Assembly: GCF_000196515.1 (NCBI RefSeq)
Contig: NC_014248.1
Coordinates: 1,659,501 to 1,723,500 of the forward strand
Direction: 5' to 3'
DNA: 64,000 nt
From: 'Nostoc azollae' 0708
GTDB taxonomy: Bacteria; Cyanobacteriota; Cyanobacteriia; Cyanobacteriales; Nostocaceae
Below, one piece after another: positions 42,091 through 52,560 of this stretch. Every line of letters begins with the position of its first letter. The first letter of the stretch is position 1. A model generated the notes under the pieces. It worked only from the letters and a program-made list of their open reading frames with translations, did no database searches and was not told the DNA's origin. The position numbers and the translations under genes are program-made.

Positions 42091-42996
42091 CTAAAATCCC
42101 AATTTTTCTAAACATGGTTGTGTGGAAACAATATGACGTTCTAAACCCAGTTCTTTCGGACTAACTCCCAGTGCCAAAGCAATTAATTGAGGTAAATGTA
42201 ATACTGGTAAACCCAACCTTTTCTCAATTACTTTTCCTACTTCTGGCTGACGAGAATCTAAGTTTAAGTGGCATAAAGGACAAGGTGTGACAATACAATC
42301 AGCACCAGCAGCTAATGCTTCTTGAATGTGCATCCCTGCCATTTTGAAAGATTCTGTAGTGGCATAGCTAGATAGAGGCCAACCACAACATTTAGTGCGT
42401 CCACGATAATAAATAGGTGTTGCACCTACTGCCCGAAAGACATTTTCCATAGCTTCTGGTTGGAATGGATCATCATAGGGCATGGATTTTTGAGCGCGGA
42501 GGAGATAACAGCCATAAAACGCTGCACATTTGATTCCACTTAACTTACGAGTGACTCGCTGGCTAATTTTCTCTAAGCCATAATCTGTTACCAAGGCATA
42601 AAGCAGATGTTTAACTTCTGTGCTTCCCCGATAAGGTGAACAACCTTCTTTTACTAACAGTCGATTAACTTGATTCAAATAATCGGGGTTGGTTGATTGT
42701 GATTCTTTTAAACGTTGATCAACATGACCAATAACACCCTGGCAAGTGCTACAATTTGTCAAAAGTGGTAGATTTAATTCTTCTGCTAAGGCAATATTCC
42801 TAGCGTTAACAGTATCTTCCAGGAATTGGGAATCTTCTTTAAATGTACCTGAACCACAGCAAGCAGCTTTTTTGAGTTCAATTAGTTCAATACCCAATGC
42901 TTGAGTCAAGGACTGAGTAGATAAATAAAGCTCCCGACAGGCTCCTTGAGCGACACAACCGGGGTAGTAAGCGTATTTTAGCGTTTGTGATAGCAT
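42091..42996 (-). CDS. HdrB-like CCG-domain iron-sulphur protein
   Basis: 301 residues with two CCG domains: YYPGCVAQGACRELYLS with KAACCGSGTFKED and LLTNCSTCQGVIGH; then AAFYGCYLLRAQ, RTKCCGWPLSSYAT and IVTPCPLCHLNLD. These bind a non-cubane [4Fe-4S] cluster in heterodisulphide reductase subunit B and in SdhC/E-type subunits of archaeal-type succinate dehydrogenase. In cyanobacteria the homologue is often annotated as a succinate dehydrogenase C-like or HdrB-like subunit. Physiological partner unclear here. Complete by length. Confidence 0.9.
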   Translation of the reverse strand: MLSQTLKYAYYPGCVAQGACRELYLSTQSLTQALGIELIELKKAACCGSGTFKEDSQFLEDTVNARNIALAEELNLPLLTNCSTCQGVIGHVDQRLKESQSTNPDYLNQVNRLLVKEGCSPYRGSTEVKHLLYALVTDYGLEKISQRVTRKLSGIKCAAFYGCYLLRAQKSMPYDDPFQPEAMENVFRAVGATPIYYRGRTKCCGWPLSSYATTESFKMAGMHIQEALAAGADCIVTPCPLCHLNLDSRQPEVGKVIEKRLGLPVLHLPQLIALALGVSPKELGLERHIVSTQPCLEKLGF

Positions 42997-43213
42997 AAGA
43001 TTATATTTTTATATTTGTTTTAGAGCTTATATTTCCATGTTTATCTAAAAACAATAGCTTATAGAACGAGCTTTTCTGCCTCCTACTTCCTATCTTTTTC
43101 CACTAGTTACTAATAACTGTACTGAGGATCACGCTTTCCGATAAGATGTATATGCTCAAAAAATCATCTCCCATAAAGAGCAGATCATAGCAACTTGTTA
43201 AGGACTTTTATCT

Positions 43214-43465
43214 ATGAGCCAACCTGATATTTTTGACAGAGTAAAGAAAATCGTCGTTGAACAGCTAGATGTTGACCCTGAAAAGGTCGTATCAAGCGCC
43301 TCATTTACAGATGATTTAGCAGCTGATTCTCTAGATATAGTGGAATTGGTAATGGCTTTGGAAGAAGAATTTGAGATCGAAATTCCTGATGAAGATGCCG
43401 AGAAGATTTTAACAGTACAAGAGGTAGTAGACTACATCAACTCTCACATTGCTGCATCTGCCTAG
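43214..43465 (+). CDS. acpP: Acyl carrier protein
   Basis: 83 residues, carrier of growing acyl chains by phosphopantetheine. The attachment Ser is in [20 protein letters not shown]; acidic helix II and [19 protein letters not shown] follow. Standard length. It is 167 bp upstream of fabF on the same strand, the common acpP-fabF order. A heptamer-like GGGGACT pair lies in the gap. Confidence 0.98.
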   Translation: MSQPDIFDRVKKIVVEQLDVDPEKVVSSASFTDDLAADSLDIVELVMALEEEFEIEIPDEDAEKILTVQEVVDYINSHIAASA

Positions 43466-43632
43466 AAGTTCTAAGGGACTGGGGAGTAGGAACAGGGGAC
43501 TGGGGAGATGAGTCAGTTATCGGTTATCACCATTTACTGGTCGCTGTTCAATATTCACTGTTCACTGTTCCCCGTCTCTATACTGTTCTGCATTGTTCTA
43601 CCTGCTGCTTTTTCGCCACCTTTAACTGAATC

Positions 43633-44880
43633 ATGACAGACTATAAACGTAAACGCGTTGTTGTAACGGGTGTTGGCGCGATTACACCTATTGGTAACAC
43701 ACCATCTGAGTATTGGGAAGGATTGTTAAGTGGACGCAATGGTATAGACTATATTACAGCTTTTGATGCGTCTAAACACGACTGTCGGATTGCGGGGGAA
43801 GTGAAAAACTTTGATCCTCATGAATATATGGAGCGCAAAGAAGCCAAGCGCACTGATCGGTTTGCCCAATTTGCGATCGCAACTGCTAAACAGGCTATAT
43901 CAGACGCACAATTAATTATCAATGACCTCAATGCTGAACAGATAGGTGTCATGATCGGTTCAGGTGTTGGTGGCATTAAAGTATTAGAAGATCAGCAAAC
44001 AGTCTACCTCAGTCGGGGTCCAGACCGTTGTAGTCCATTCATGATACCCATGATGATTGCCAACATGGCAGCAGGATTAACAGCAATCCACACCGGAGCT
44101 AAAGGTCCTAATTCCTGCTCAGTGACAGCTTGCGCGGCTGGTTCAAACGCCATAGGTGATGCTTTTCGTTTGATTCAAAATGGCTATGCCCAAGCCATGA
44201 TTTGTGGGGGATCAGAAGCAGCCGTTACACCATTGTCGGTAGCGGGCTTTGCTGCTGCCAGGGCGCTTTCCACTCGGAATGACCCTAAAAAGGCTTGTCG
44301 TCCATTTGACAAAGATCGTGATGGCTTTGTCATGGGAGAAGGTTCAGGAATTTTAATTCTTGAAGAATTAGAACACGCTCTGAAACGCGGCGCTCGTATT
44401 TATGGAGAAATGATCGGTTATGGTATGACCTGTGATGCTTACCATATGACCTCCCCCGTACCCGGTGGTTTAGGTGCGGCAAGAGCGATGGAACTAGCGC
44501 TCACAGACGCCAAACTGAAACCAGAAATGATTAGTTACATCAATGCTCATGGAACTAGCACCCCAGCTAATGATGTCACAGAAACAGCAGCAATTAAAAA
44601 AGCATTGGGCGATCATGCTTACAAGATAGCAATTAGTTCCACCAAATCCATGACAGGTCATTTGTTGGGAGGTTCGGGTGGGATTGAAGCAGTGGCTACA
44701 GTTCTAGTGATCGCTAATGACCACATCCCCCCAACTATCCATCTAGATCATTCTGATGATGGTTGTGACTTAGATTATGTACCCCACATTAGCCGCGCGC
44801 AAAAAGTAGATGTAGCCCTATCTAATTCCTTTGGATTTGGTGGTCATAATGTCACCCTGGCCTTTAAGAAATACCTCTAA
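43633..44880 (+). CDS. fabF: Beta-ketoacyl-ACP synthase II
   Basis: 415 residues. Condenses malonyl-ACP with acyl-ACP in fatty-acid elongation. Thiolase-fold residues: VVVTGVGAITPIGNT at the start, active-site Cys in NSCSVTACAAGSNAIGDAF, His in YINAHGTSTPANDVTET and His in SSTKSMTGHLLGGSGGIE, C-terminal NSFGFGGHNVTLAFKKY. All intact; belongs with acpP upstream. Confidence 0.98.
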   Translation: MTDYKRKRVVVTGVGAITPIGNTPSEYWEGLLSGRNGIDYITAFDASKHDCRIAGEVKNFDPHEYMERKEAKRTDRFAQFAIATAKQAISDAQLIINDLNAEQIGVMIGSGVGGIKVLEDQQTVYLSRGPDRCSPFMIPMMIANMAAGLTAIHTGAKGPNSCSVTACAAGSNAIGDAFRLIQNGYAQAMICGGSEAAVTPLSVAGFAAARALSTRNDPKKACRPFDKDRDGFVMGEGSGILILEELEHALKRGARIYGEMIGYGMTCDAYHMTSPVPGGLGAARAMELALTDAKLKPEMISYINAHGTSTPANDVTETAAIKKALGDHAYKIAISSTKSMTGHLLGGSGGIEAVATVLVIANDHIPPTIHLDHSDDGCDLDYVPHISRAQKVDVALSNSFGFGGHNVTLAFKKYL

Positions 44881-45196
44881 TACTAATTTGGGGTGTAAGG
44901 GTGTGTTGTGTGGGATGTACGGAAAGAATAACCTTCTGCCCTCTACCCCCTGCCCCCTAGCTCCTGCCTCCTGAAGTAAACCTGCGGAAAGTATTATATA
45001 TAATAATCATTCCCAGCTCAACCAAGGGTTCGGCATGACCCAATTAGTAGCTCTATTCATCACCAGAAACTCAGAAGATCCCGCTTGTCCATCTACAAGT
45101 AGGAATGGGATGATGAGAATGGTGGGATCACTTTATAATGACCCCAGAATTAGAAAGCTACAAAGAGTGCTAACCCGTTGTTAAAAACAAGAGATT
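44881..45196. other. fabF-tktA intergenic region
   Basis: 316 bp with no ORF or clear repeat recognised. It should contain the tktA promoter; AAGAG 8 bp before ATG 45197 is a plausible ribosome-binding site. Confidence 0.5.
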
Positions 45197-47209
45197 ATGG
45201 CTGTTGCAACCCAATCCCTCGAAGAACTTTGTATTAACTCGATTCGCTTTTTGGCTGTTGATGCCATAGAAAAATCCAAATCGGGACACCCCGGACTGCC
45301 GATGGGCGCGGCTCCAATGGCTTTTGTCCTTTGGGATCGCTTTATGCGCTATAACCCCAAAAATCCCAAATGGTTCAACCGCGATCGCTTTGTCCTATCT
45401 GCTGGTCACGGCTGTATGTTGCAGTATGCCATGCTGTACCTGACAGGCTACGATAGCGTCACCATCGAAGATATCAAACAATTCCGGCAATGGGGTTCTA
45501 GAACTCCTGGACATCCAGAAAACTTTGAAACCCCTGGTGTAGAAGTAACCACTGGACCATTGGGTCAAGGTATCGCTAACGCCGTCGGTTTGGCTATGGC
45601 TGAGGCACATCTAGCTGCTAAATTCAACAAACCCGATGCCAAGATTGTAGACCACTACACCTATGTACTTCTTGGTGATGGTTGCAACATGGAAGGTATT
45701 TCCGGTGAAGCTGCTTCCTTAGCCGGTCACTATGGCTTAGGTAAGCTGATTGCTCTGTACGACGATAACCATATCTCCATTGATGGTTCTACAAATGTAG
45801 CATTTACAGAGGATGTTTCTAAACGATTTGAAGCTTACGGTTGGCACGTCCTCCACGTTAAAGATGGTAACACCGATTTAGACGCAATCTCCAAAGCCGT
45901 CGAAGTAGCCAAAGCTATCACCGACAAGCCCACCATGATTAAGGTAACAACCACCATTGGTTATGGTTCTCCGAACAAGCAAAACACCGCTGGTATTCAC
46001 GGTGCCGCTTTGGGTGTAGATGAAACAGCGTTGACTCGTAAAAACTTAGGTTGGGAATATGCACCATTTGAAATCCCCAGTGATGTCCTCAACCACACAC
46101 GGAAAGCAGTAGAACGTGGTGCGGATTACGAAAGTGACTGGAACAAAGCCTTAGCTGACTACAAAGCTAAGTATCCCGCCGAAGCTGCTGAATTTGAACG
46201 TTTCATCAGTGGTAAATTACCCGAAGGTTGGGATAAAGTTCTACCCACCTACACTACGGAAGATAAAGCACTACCCACCCGTAAGCATTCAGAAACCTGC
46301 CTGAATAAATTGGCAGCAGTTTTACCTGAATTAATCGGTGGTTCAGCTGACTTAACTCACTCCAACCTCACCGAAATCAAGGGCTTTGGTGACTTCCAAA
46401 AAGGACAATACCAAAACCGTAACATTCACTTTGGGGTGCGTGAACATGCTATGGGCGCAATCTGTAATGGTATGGCGCTACATGGTTCGGGATTAATCCC
46501 CTACGGTGCAACATTCCTCATTTTTACCGACTATATGCGTGCTGCCATTCGTTTGGCCGCTTTGTCTCAAGCTGGGTCAATTTGGGTGATGACTCACGAT
46601 TCCATTGGACAAGGTGAAGATGGGCCCACTCACCAACCCATTGAAACACTAGCTTCTCTGCGAGCTATTCCTGATTTAACCGTAATTCGTCCCGCAGACG
46701 GAAACGAATGTTCAGGAGCTTACACAGTCGCAATTGAGAAGTCTAAGGCACAAGCTTCTACTCTGTTGGCGTTCACCCGTCAAAATGTTCCTAACTTAGT
46801 AGGTACATCAATTGAAGCCGTGAAGAAAGGGGCATACACTGTTGTCGATTGTGCTGGTACCCCTGAGCTCATCTTGATTGGTACTGGTTCGGAATTAAGC
46901 CTGTGTGTAAGTGCTGGTGAAAAGTTAACAGCACAAGGCAAGAAAGTCCGTGTTGTTTCCATGCCTTCCATAGATTTATTTGATGCCCAGGATGCTGCTT
47001 ACAAAGAGTCTGTTCTACCTAAAGCAGTCACCAAGCGTCTTTCTGTAGAAGCTGCCAGCAGTTTCGGTTGGCATAAATATGTTGGAAGTGAAGGTGACAC
47101 TGTTAGCATTGATCATTTTGGTGCTTCTGCTCCTGGTGGTATTTGTATGGAGAAATTTGGCTTCACTGTTGATAATGTATTAGCTAAAGCGATCGGATTG
47201 TTGGGTTAA
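45197..47209 (+). CDS. tktA: Transketolase
   Basis: 670 residues. Thiamine-diphosphate enzyme of the Calvin cycle and pentose phosphate pathway. N-terminal PP domain: [55 protein letters not shown] (TPP/Mg motif GDG). Pyrimidine domain: [17 protein letters not shown] with the catalytic Glu, [27 protein letters not shown]-terminal domain: [20 protein letters not shown]. Complete and standard length; a strong terminator follows. Confidence 0.98.
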   Translation: MAVATQSLEELCINSIRFLAVDAIEKSKSGHPGLPMGAAPMAFVLWDRFMRYNPKNPKWFNRDRFVLSAGHGCMLQYAMLYLTGYDSVTIEDIKQFRQWGSRTPGHPENFETPGVEVTTGPLGQGIANAVGLAMAEAHLAAKFNKPDAKIVDHYTYVLLGDGCNMEGISGEAASLAGHYGLGKLIALYDDNHISIDGSTNVAFTEDVSKRFEAYGWHVLHVKDGNTDLDAISKAVEVAKAITDKPTMIKVTTTIGYGSPNKQNTAGIHGAALGVDETALTRKNLGWEYAPFEIPSDVLNHTRKAVERGADYESDWNKALADYKAKYPAEAAEFERFISGKLPEGWDKVLPTYTTEDKALPTRKHSETCLNKLAAVLPELIGGSADLTHSNLTEIKGFGDFQKGQYQNRNIHFGVREHAMGAICNGMALHGSGLIPYGATFLIFTDYMRAAIRLAALSQAGSIWVMTHDSIGQGEDGPTHQPIETLASLRAIPDLTVIRPADGNECSGAYTVAIEKSKAQASTLLAFTRQNVPNLVGTSIEAVKKGAYTVVDCAGTPELILIGTGSELSLCVSAGEKLTAQGKKVRVVSMPSIDLFDAQDAAYKESVLPKAVTKRLSVEAASSFGWHKYVGSEGDTVSIDHFGASAPGGICMEKFGFTVDNVLAKAIGLLG

Positions 47210-47240
47210 TTAGCAATAGTTGATTTCTTTTATTTTTTAG

Positions 47241-47268
47241 GGTGGGCCAAATGGCTCACCTTTTTTTT
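47241..47268 (+). terminator. Intrinsic terminator of tktA
   Basis: GGTGGGCC, loop AAAT, GGCTCACC (one G-T pair) and then a run of eight T. It lies 32 bp after the tktA stop and directly before the end of the convergent gene. Confidence 0.85.
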
Positions 47269-47270
47269 AG

Positions 47271-47987
47271 TCATACAGGAGGTTTGCTACTGCTGGATAT
47301 TATCATTTGCAGTGCATCCAACGTTTGCAAACTATTTAAGGCCGCTTCTCGAATTACTACTTCTTCTTCCCTACTCAATAGAAGTCCTAAACATTCAAGA
47401 ACTTCTTTCTGTACTGAAAGATTCACTTCTTTACGAGTGCTAAATTTAACCAATCTACGCACAGCAAGCAAGCGCTTTAAGGAATCTGTTTCTGTTAAGT
47501 TATTCAACAACTGGTCAAAATATTCTTCCTCTCGATTTCCCTGAAGGCTGAAAATTTGCCAAACCAACAAAATTAAAGTTAGCAACGTCCCCACACCTTG
47601 GACAATAGTTGCAACAGCCAGCCAATGACTTGGGGAATCAACCCAGATTTCAGCAGCTATATAACTAATAACAGTCCCAATACCACCACTGGTAACAGCT
47701 AAAGCCAACCGAATATTGGCACTATTTAAAAACCTGCGTATTTCTAACCAACTTAGTTGCCAGTTCCACTTAGGTATTGAGTAAGCCACAAGCATTACTA
47801 GAATACCAACAGCAAGTGCTAACAACAACTTCCAGTTCCAAAACAGCATAGCAACAATGATTGTCAAGAAGCCAAGAATACTTCCAGATTCAAAGAAACG
47901 CTTTAAATTTCGCTGCCTTGGGCTTCCTATCTTGATCTCTGGAAACTGGTTAATTAATTGCCGCCAAGAAGACGAAGCCTGTACCAC
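47271..47987 (-). CDS. Armadillo-type fold membrane protein
   Basis: 238-residue cyanobacterial protein of unknown function. Four hydrophobic segments at about residues 35-52 (ILGFLTIIVAMLFWNWKLLL), 54-70, 93-112 (LALAVTSGGIGTVISYIAAE) and 122-145. The cytosolic C-terminal part (DSLKRLLAVRRLVKFSTRKE, QKEVLECLGLLLSREEEVVI, REAALNSLQTLDALQ) is a set of paired helices like HEAT/armadillo repeats, probably for protein binding. Convergent with tktA. Looks complete. Confidence 0.7.
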   Translation of the reverse strand: MVQASSSWRQLINQFPEIKIGSPRQRNLKRFFESGSILGFLTIIVAMLFWNWKLLLALAVGILVMLVAYSIPKWNWQLSWLEIRRFLNSANIRLALAVTSGGIGTVISYIAAEIWVDSPSHWLAVATIVQGVGTLLTLILLVWQIFSLQGNREEEYFDQLLNNLTETDSLKRLLAVRRLVKFSTRKEVNLSVQKEVLECLGLLLSREEEVVIREAALNSLQTLDALQMIISSSSKPPV

Positions 47988-48020
47988 AATTTTTTACCTA
48001 TTTGATTACAAAACTACTTA

Positions 48021-48054
48021 ATCAGTTATCAGTTATCAGTTATCAGTTATCAGT
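48021..48054. repeat. Heptamer tandem repeat (CAGTTAT)
   Basis: Nearly five units of a 7-bp STRR-type repeat upstream of the armadillo-type gene. Confidence 0.85.
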
Positions 48055-48520
48055 CTCTTCACTGTTCCCTCATTTAACTGCTCAGATTACAGACCTGTGG
48101 GGAACCCCATAATTAAAATCAGGATTCAAATCAGGACATTGTATTTCTGGTGTCGCGCGTCTCGAACTACATTTTCTTCTCCATCAATAAATCACGCAAT
48201 GAATCACGAAGCGTCCTGAACGAAGTGAAAGATCTGGGCTCTATACTTTTTAGGGTGTGGGAAAAACTATCTTTCCCTAAACCCCACACCCTACTTTCGG
48301 TGAGTGAGAAAAACAAGACTTAAATTTATCAAGAGTGAAGTGGCCATCAAAACAACAGAAGCTCACTTTTTGAATGTAATTTATTGTTATAGATAGCATA
48401 GTATTTGGAGGTATCTCCGACCCAGAATTTACAATATTACCAGCGGGGAGAACTGATTCATCCAGCAATTTATCATTTTCGTCATAGGGGCATCAACAAC
48501 TCATCGCTGTCAGCTAGTCA

Positions 48521-48975
48521 CTAAGGCACTAACCCAGTTAACAGGACGTAAGAAAACAACTCTTCTAACAATCCGTTTTTGGGAGGTCCTATTAAAAGGT
48601 TTAGTTCTGAGTGCCTTGGAAAAGCTGGGTTTGAAGGTTGTATACCTAAAGAATTATTAAAAATAATACCGTATCGTTTAAATTGGGTGTCTACTCTTTC
48701 ATAAGATTTCAAATTGTCAAAATTTAAACGAATAGATCTAGATAAAATTACCTGCTGGGCATCAAAATGTTTATCAAATAGATCCTCTCCTACAGAAGTA
48801 ATAATTTACTTAGGTACATTAGAGCTATCAAGCTGGTTAGTCTTTTCCAGCTTTTGTACTTGTTCTAATTGAAGAGTAGCTCAATTTACCATGATACCCT
48901 GCTTTACCATTCCTAGACAGTAATCACGTCAATAGAAAGGCTCTTGTTCTAGCATATACAAATAGAATCAGTAAT
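48521..48975 (-). pseudogene. Unidentified protein pseudogene with in-frame stops
   Basis: A single frame reads MLEQEPFY, stop, RDYCLGMVKQGIMVN, stop, ATLQLEQVQKLEKTNQLDSS, NVPK, stop, IITSVGEDLFDKHFDAQQVI, LSRSIRLNFDNLKSYERVDT, QFKRYGIIFNNSLGIQPSNP, AFPRHSELNLLIGPPKNGLL to a stop at 48521. Three point stops without frameshift. The family could not be named. Confidence 0.6.
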
Positions 48976-49069
48976 GCCGATTTATTTCAGCCTTCCAGCT
49001 ATCTTTAACGCTTAGAGTTAACGGTGATTTTTCTGTTAGGCTACCATAAATACCACAAACACCACATAG

Positions 49070-49227
49070 GTATTCATTAGTATTATTATATTCAGTCCTA
49101 TAAAAAACAATTATTGCTTGGTAATTTCAACATAACTTATCTGTATAAGTATTCATTAGTACTATTATATCCAGTCCTATAAAAAACAATTATTGCTTGG
49201 TAGTTTCAACATAACTTATCTGTTTGA
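49070..49227. repeat. 79-bp tandem duplication
   Basis: Two adjacent 79-bp copies (49070-49148 and 49149-49227) starting GTATTCATTAGTA and ending CATAACTTATCTGT, differing at only a few bases. Non-coding, upstream of the alpha/beta hydrolase gene. Confidence 0.88.
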
Positions 49228-49418
49228 TTAAAAAATTAATACAAGATCTTTATAAGTCATTTCGTAACTTTACATTTCCTTAATCTAACAAGAGTCAGAA
49301 GTTCTGCTGTGCTTAGTTGGCCGATAATCAATAAGAGTGAGGAGTTTACCAAAATCAGTCAGCACTTTGGTGCAACCTCAGTGCTAAAAATGCTCTTTAG
49401 TCAAAAGAATCACAAAAA

Positions 49419-50321
49419 ATGCTTATGTTGCAATTACTGGGATTTGAGCAACGCTTCATCAATACCTCCTTGGGTAAGATGGTATACCATACTGCTACTG
49501 ACTCACCTTGGCAGGATGAAAGTACAAAACCTGACAGGGAAACTTTGCTGTTTTTACATGGTTTTGGTGGTGGGTCTTCTGCTTATGAATGGTCGAAAGT
49601 ATTTCCTGCTTTTGCGGCTGAATATCGGGTGATTGCACCAGATTTAATTGGTTGGGGTGGGTCTGAACATCCACAACGCAATTACAAAATTGAGGACTAT
49701 TTAACCACAATATGGGAGTTTATTGAACAAACCTGCACAGGGAGAGTGATGGTTGTCGCCTCTTCTCTGACGGCAGCATTTGTCATTAGAGTGGCAATTT
49801 CCCATCCAGATTTATTTAAGTCTTTAATTCTAGTTAGTCCTGCTGGACTTTCGGATTTTGGGCAAGACTACTCCCGCAGTTTTTTTGCCCAGTTAGTTAG
49901 CGTGCCTTTGGTTGACCGGTTACTGTATAGTACGGGAATTGCTACTGATGCGGGGATCCGCAGTTTTTTAGAGCAGCGACAATTTGCCTACTCTAATCGA
50001 GTCTATCAAGAGATAGTAGATGCCTATTTACAATCTGCCCAGCAACCGAATGCTGAATATGCAGCACTATCTTTTGTCCGTGGAGATTTGTGCTTTGATT
50101 TGTCTCTTTACATTCAACAGTTAACAACTCCCACTGCTATTATTTGGGGACAAAAATCGCAATTTACTGGTCCAGAAATTGGTCGGCGATTTGCGGAAAT
50201 TAATCCCCAAGCTATTCGATATTTCCAATCTTTGGAAAATGTGGGATTAACACCGCAATTAGAATTACCAGCGGTAACAATTGGACTAATTCGTAAGTTT
50301 TTAACTTTGTTAAATATGTAA
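49419..50321 (+). CDS. Alpha/beta fold hydrolase
   Basis: 300 residues. TLLFLHGFGGGSSAYEWSK supplies the oxyanion-hole HG motif, RVIAPDLIGWGGSEHP follows, and the expected nucleophile elbow is GRVMVVASSLTAAFVIRVA (ASSLTA, variant of GxSxG with Ala first). Later IIWGQKSQFTGPEIG takes the place of the acidic loop. A clear C-terminal catalytic His is not visible, so the triad may be altered; related cyanobacterial proteins are annotated only as alpha/beta hydrolases. The stop codon is part of a 38-bp palindrome. Confidence 0.85.
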   Translation: MLMLQLLGFEQRFINTSLGKMVYHTATDSPWQDESTKPDRETLLFLHGFGGGSSAYEWSKVFPAFAAEYRVIAPDLIGWGGSEHPQRNYKIEDYLTTIWEFIEQTCTGRVMVVASSLTAAFVIRVAISHPDLFKSLILVSPAGLSDFGQDYSRSFFAQLVSVPLVDRLLYSTGIATDAGIRSFLEQRQFAYSNRVYQEIVDAYLQSAQQPNAEYAALSFVRGDLCFDLSLYIQQLTTPTAIIWGQKSQFTGPEIGRRFAEINPQAIRYFQSLENVGLTPQLELPAVTIGLIRKFLTLLNM

Positions 50322-50386
50322 TGGGCATCGGGGACTCGGTAATGGGTAATTACCGAGTCCCCGATGCCCATTACATATTTAACAAA
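50306..50386. terminator. Perfect 38-bp palindrome between convergent genes
   Basis: Left arm 50306-50343 and right arm 50349-50386 are exact complements with a 5-base loop (gggta). The left arm includes the last five codons and stop of the hydrolase gene; the right arm ends just before the DUF4330 stop (50390). It could serve as a bidirectional terminator, though the stem is far longer than needed. Confidence 0.8.
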
Positions 50387-50389
50387 ATA

Positions 50390-50923
50390 CTATTTATCTT
50401 TTAAGCGAATATCAATTACAGAAGCGTTGAAGTTATAGTTAAAACCTTCCAATTCAAAAGGCATCCCGATTTTTACTTTACTATTACCTAAAACTGGCCC
50501 GTTATCGGTAACTTGAGCTCTTCCTTCTAAAGTCAAGAGAAAATCTGTACTAAAATTATTTACTCTAGGATCTGTTAATTCTTTAACTGAACCATCTGGT
50601 TGAGGAACAGTAATAGTCCTTTCTAGTTGTTGAATGGATTTAATTCCTACTTGACCATAGGGTTGATTGCGGATAATGACATTTGTTTTACCGCCTTTGC
50701 TAAATCCTTGTTTAAATAATTGTTCAGGATTGCGGATGTTTAAACCACGCACTACTAAGTCTACTTCTATAGGTAGTGTTTTTGTACCGACTTGAGCTAC
50801 AGAACCGGAAGTTCCGGGAAAGATAAAGATACCAATTATCACTAGTAAGATTACCAGCGCAGCACCTAAATCGAGTAAGTTGATTTTGCCGAATAACCGA
50901 CCTTTGGAATCTAAAATAGGCAT
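50390..50923 (-). CDS. DUF4330 domain protein
   Basis: 177 residues. Short cytosolic start MPILDSKGRLFGKINLLDLG, one membrane anchor (AALVILLVIIGIFIFPG, about residues 20-38), then an extracytoplasmic beta-rich domain (PIEVDLVVRGLNIRNPEQLF, FSTDFLLTLEGRAQVTDNGP, KVKIGMPFELEGFNYNFNAS). Matches DUF4330, function unknown. Complete. Convergent with the hydrolase gene. Confidence 0.88.
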   Translation of the reverse strand: MPILDSKGRLFGKINLLDLGAALVILLVIIGIFIFPGTSGSVAQVGTKTLPIEVDLVVRGLNIRNPEQLFKQGFSKGGKTNVIIRNQPYGQVGIKSIQQLERTITVPQPDGSVKELTDPRVNNFSTDFLLTLEGRAQVTDNGPVLGNSKVKIGMPFELEGFNYNFNASVIDIRLKDK

Positions 50924-51654
50924 AACAAGTTTTTGGAAATTTAAAGTGAAGTAAACTCAGGCTTTATTTGGTAATAACTCAAAATGCCTGGACAGTGCAG
51001 TTATGCGAAAGTTTATCACGTCTGTGAATTGATGGTTCATGAGAAAATAGGGTGAAGACCCTGATAGCAGGGATGAAAACTAATTAAGGCGTAAACACCT
51101 CAGTAGTTTAATAATTATAGTAGAAAGCAATAGGGAAGGGTAATTAACCTGTCTAAACGCCCTTGTGCTGCCTAATATGCAAACGCTGCACTGCTACTGG
51201 CTGCCTATTTCTGAGGAGCTTCGCTAACAAGTCGGGAAACCCGCCCAATGCAGTGCTTGACCTTAACAACTAAAATCTTGCTGTTTCTACTTCGTAACGT
51301 ATCGCCTTTCTCAAAGATCCCACTCATTGGCATTAAACCAAAACCATATACCTTAACATCAAAATAATTCTGCAAGAGGTTTATTAGAGTTTTTCAAGTG
51401 AAAAAAATGCCCAATTATCATTACGTAGGCGTACCCTTCCCATAGGGTATGGAAAGGAGGAGATTGAATCAATCTAAAAGTCATGGCTATGACGCATCAC
51501 AATAGGTTTATTCTAAGTGGACTCGCTGAACCAAGAATCCCTACCTAGATCTTTAAGTTGGAGAGGGAGTGTCAAAAACTGAATTTCCACCCTGTCAACT
51601 TTCAATTATCACCTGTCACTAGCTTTCAATCCTGTAGATTTAAGAATTTCCGTA
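50924..51654. other. Intergenic region without recognised gene
   Basis: About 730 bp. Contains a GGGAAACCCGCCCAA-type block near 51235 common in Nostoc intergenic DNA and a single CRISPR-repeat-like string near 51055 that is not part of an array. No coding remnant recognised. Confidence 0.5.
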
Positions 51655-52540
51655 TCACCTTTTTTCACGATCTTTTCTCACGATCAGAGTTGATTCAGCA
51701 CTTCCGTCTTCTGTAATTGGTTGTTCTCAGATGTAGATATAATCTGCATTTATCCACCCTGTAACTCATTGAGCATCTCGACAGAAAAGTTTACCCCCTG
51801 TTAATTCAATACATTTACCTTTTACATCACATCCTTTATAACTAAAATTTCCTGTATTATTAACTCCCATCCAAGAGTCATGATTATCTGTTGTAATTAT
51901 CCATATCACCATTACTTATAGTTTGGGTCTTATTATTTGCAGAGCCAGATTTGTCTCCTGATATTTCTTCAGTGACAACCTCATTCCCCAAACTCATGGT
52001 TACTGATGTAACAGTTTTAGGTTTAGATGATTTTTTTTCTTCTAAAACTTCCATTCTGGTAATTATAGATTCTTGCCGTGTGTTTCCACATGGTTCACCA
52101 CTTTGGCAATCACTTACTGATTCTATTGTGTCAACAGCGTGTACTTGCTTATTTAAAGATTCTCCTTCTTCTGCACAAATATCAAAACTTGCACCAACTC
52201 GATTTTCAATACCTTTTTTATCTACTCAGGTGACATAACATAGTAAATCACCACTCACTAATTCCTTAACCGTCCCAACTTGTGGCTATTTTGGTAATTC
52301 CCTGGTGGGGTTTAGATTTTTTTTAGTCATATTGTTAAGGTTTGAAGAAGCAGATTCTGTCTCAATATTCGTTTCTCTTTTACCTGGATTGTCTGTTACA
52401 GACTCTGGGGAAGTTTCCAGTTGAGACTGTACAACAGTCTTAGTAGATTTTAGTTGTATTGTGCTATTTGGTGAATTACTACAACTAACAGGCGAGATGC
52501 AGGAAAGAATTAAATAAATTGTAGGAATTAAATTTTTCAT
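51655..52540 (-). pseudogene. Lipoprotein pseudogene, family unknown
   Basis: From ATG 52540: MKNLIPTIYLILSCISPVSC is a lipoprotein signal with a lipobox-like SPVSC. A Ser/Thr-rich linker follows, then TAG after ELPK, VKELVSGDLLCYVT, TGA, VDKKGIENRVGASFDICAEE, GESLNKQVHAVDTIESVSDC, further a shift to DNHDSWMGVNNTGNFSYKGC, CIELTGGKLFCRDAQ, TVL-like tail ending TGA 51655. The conserved LLCYVTLVD/GAxFxIC pattern occurs in cyanobacterial proteins of unknown function. Confidence 0.65.
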
Positions 52541-52560
52541 TAGCTTGTAATTTAAACTCC

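Noticed and set aside
47242-47544. Plus-strand ORF beginning in the tktA terminator
   Set aside because: Antisense shadow of the armadillo-type gene.
51055-51080. CRISPR-repeat-like string (CCTGATAGCAGGGATGAAAAC)
   Set aside because: Only one copy with no regularly spaced repeats or cas genes nearby.
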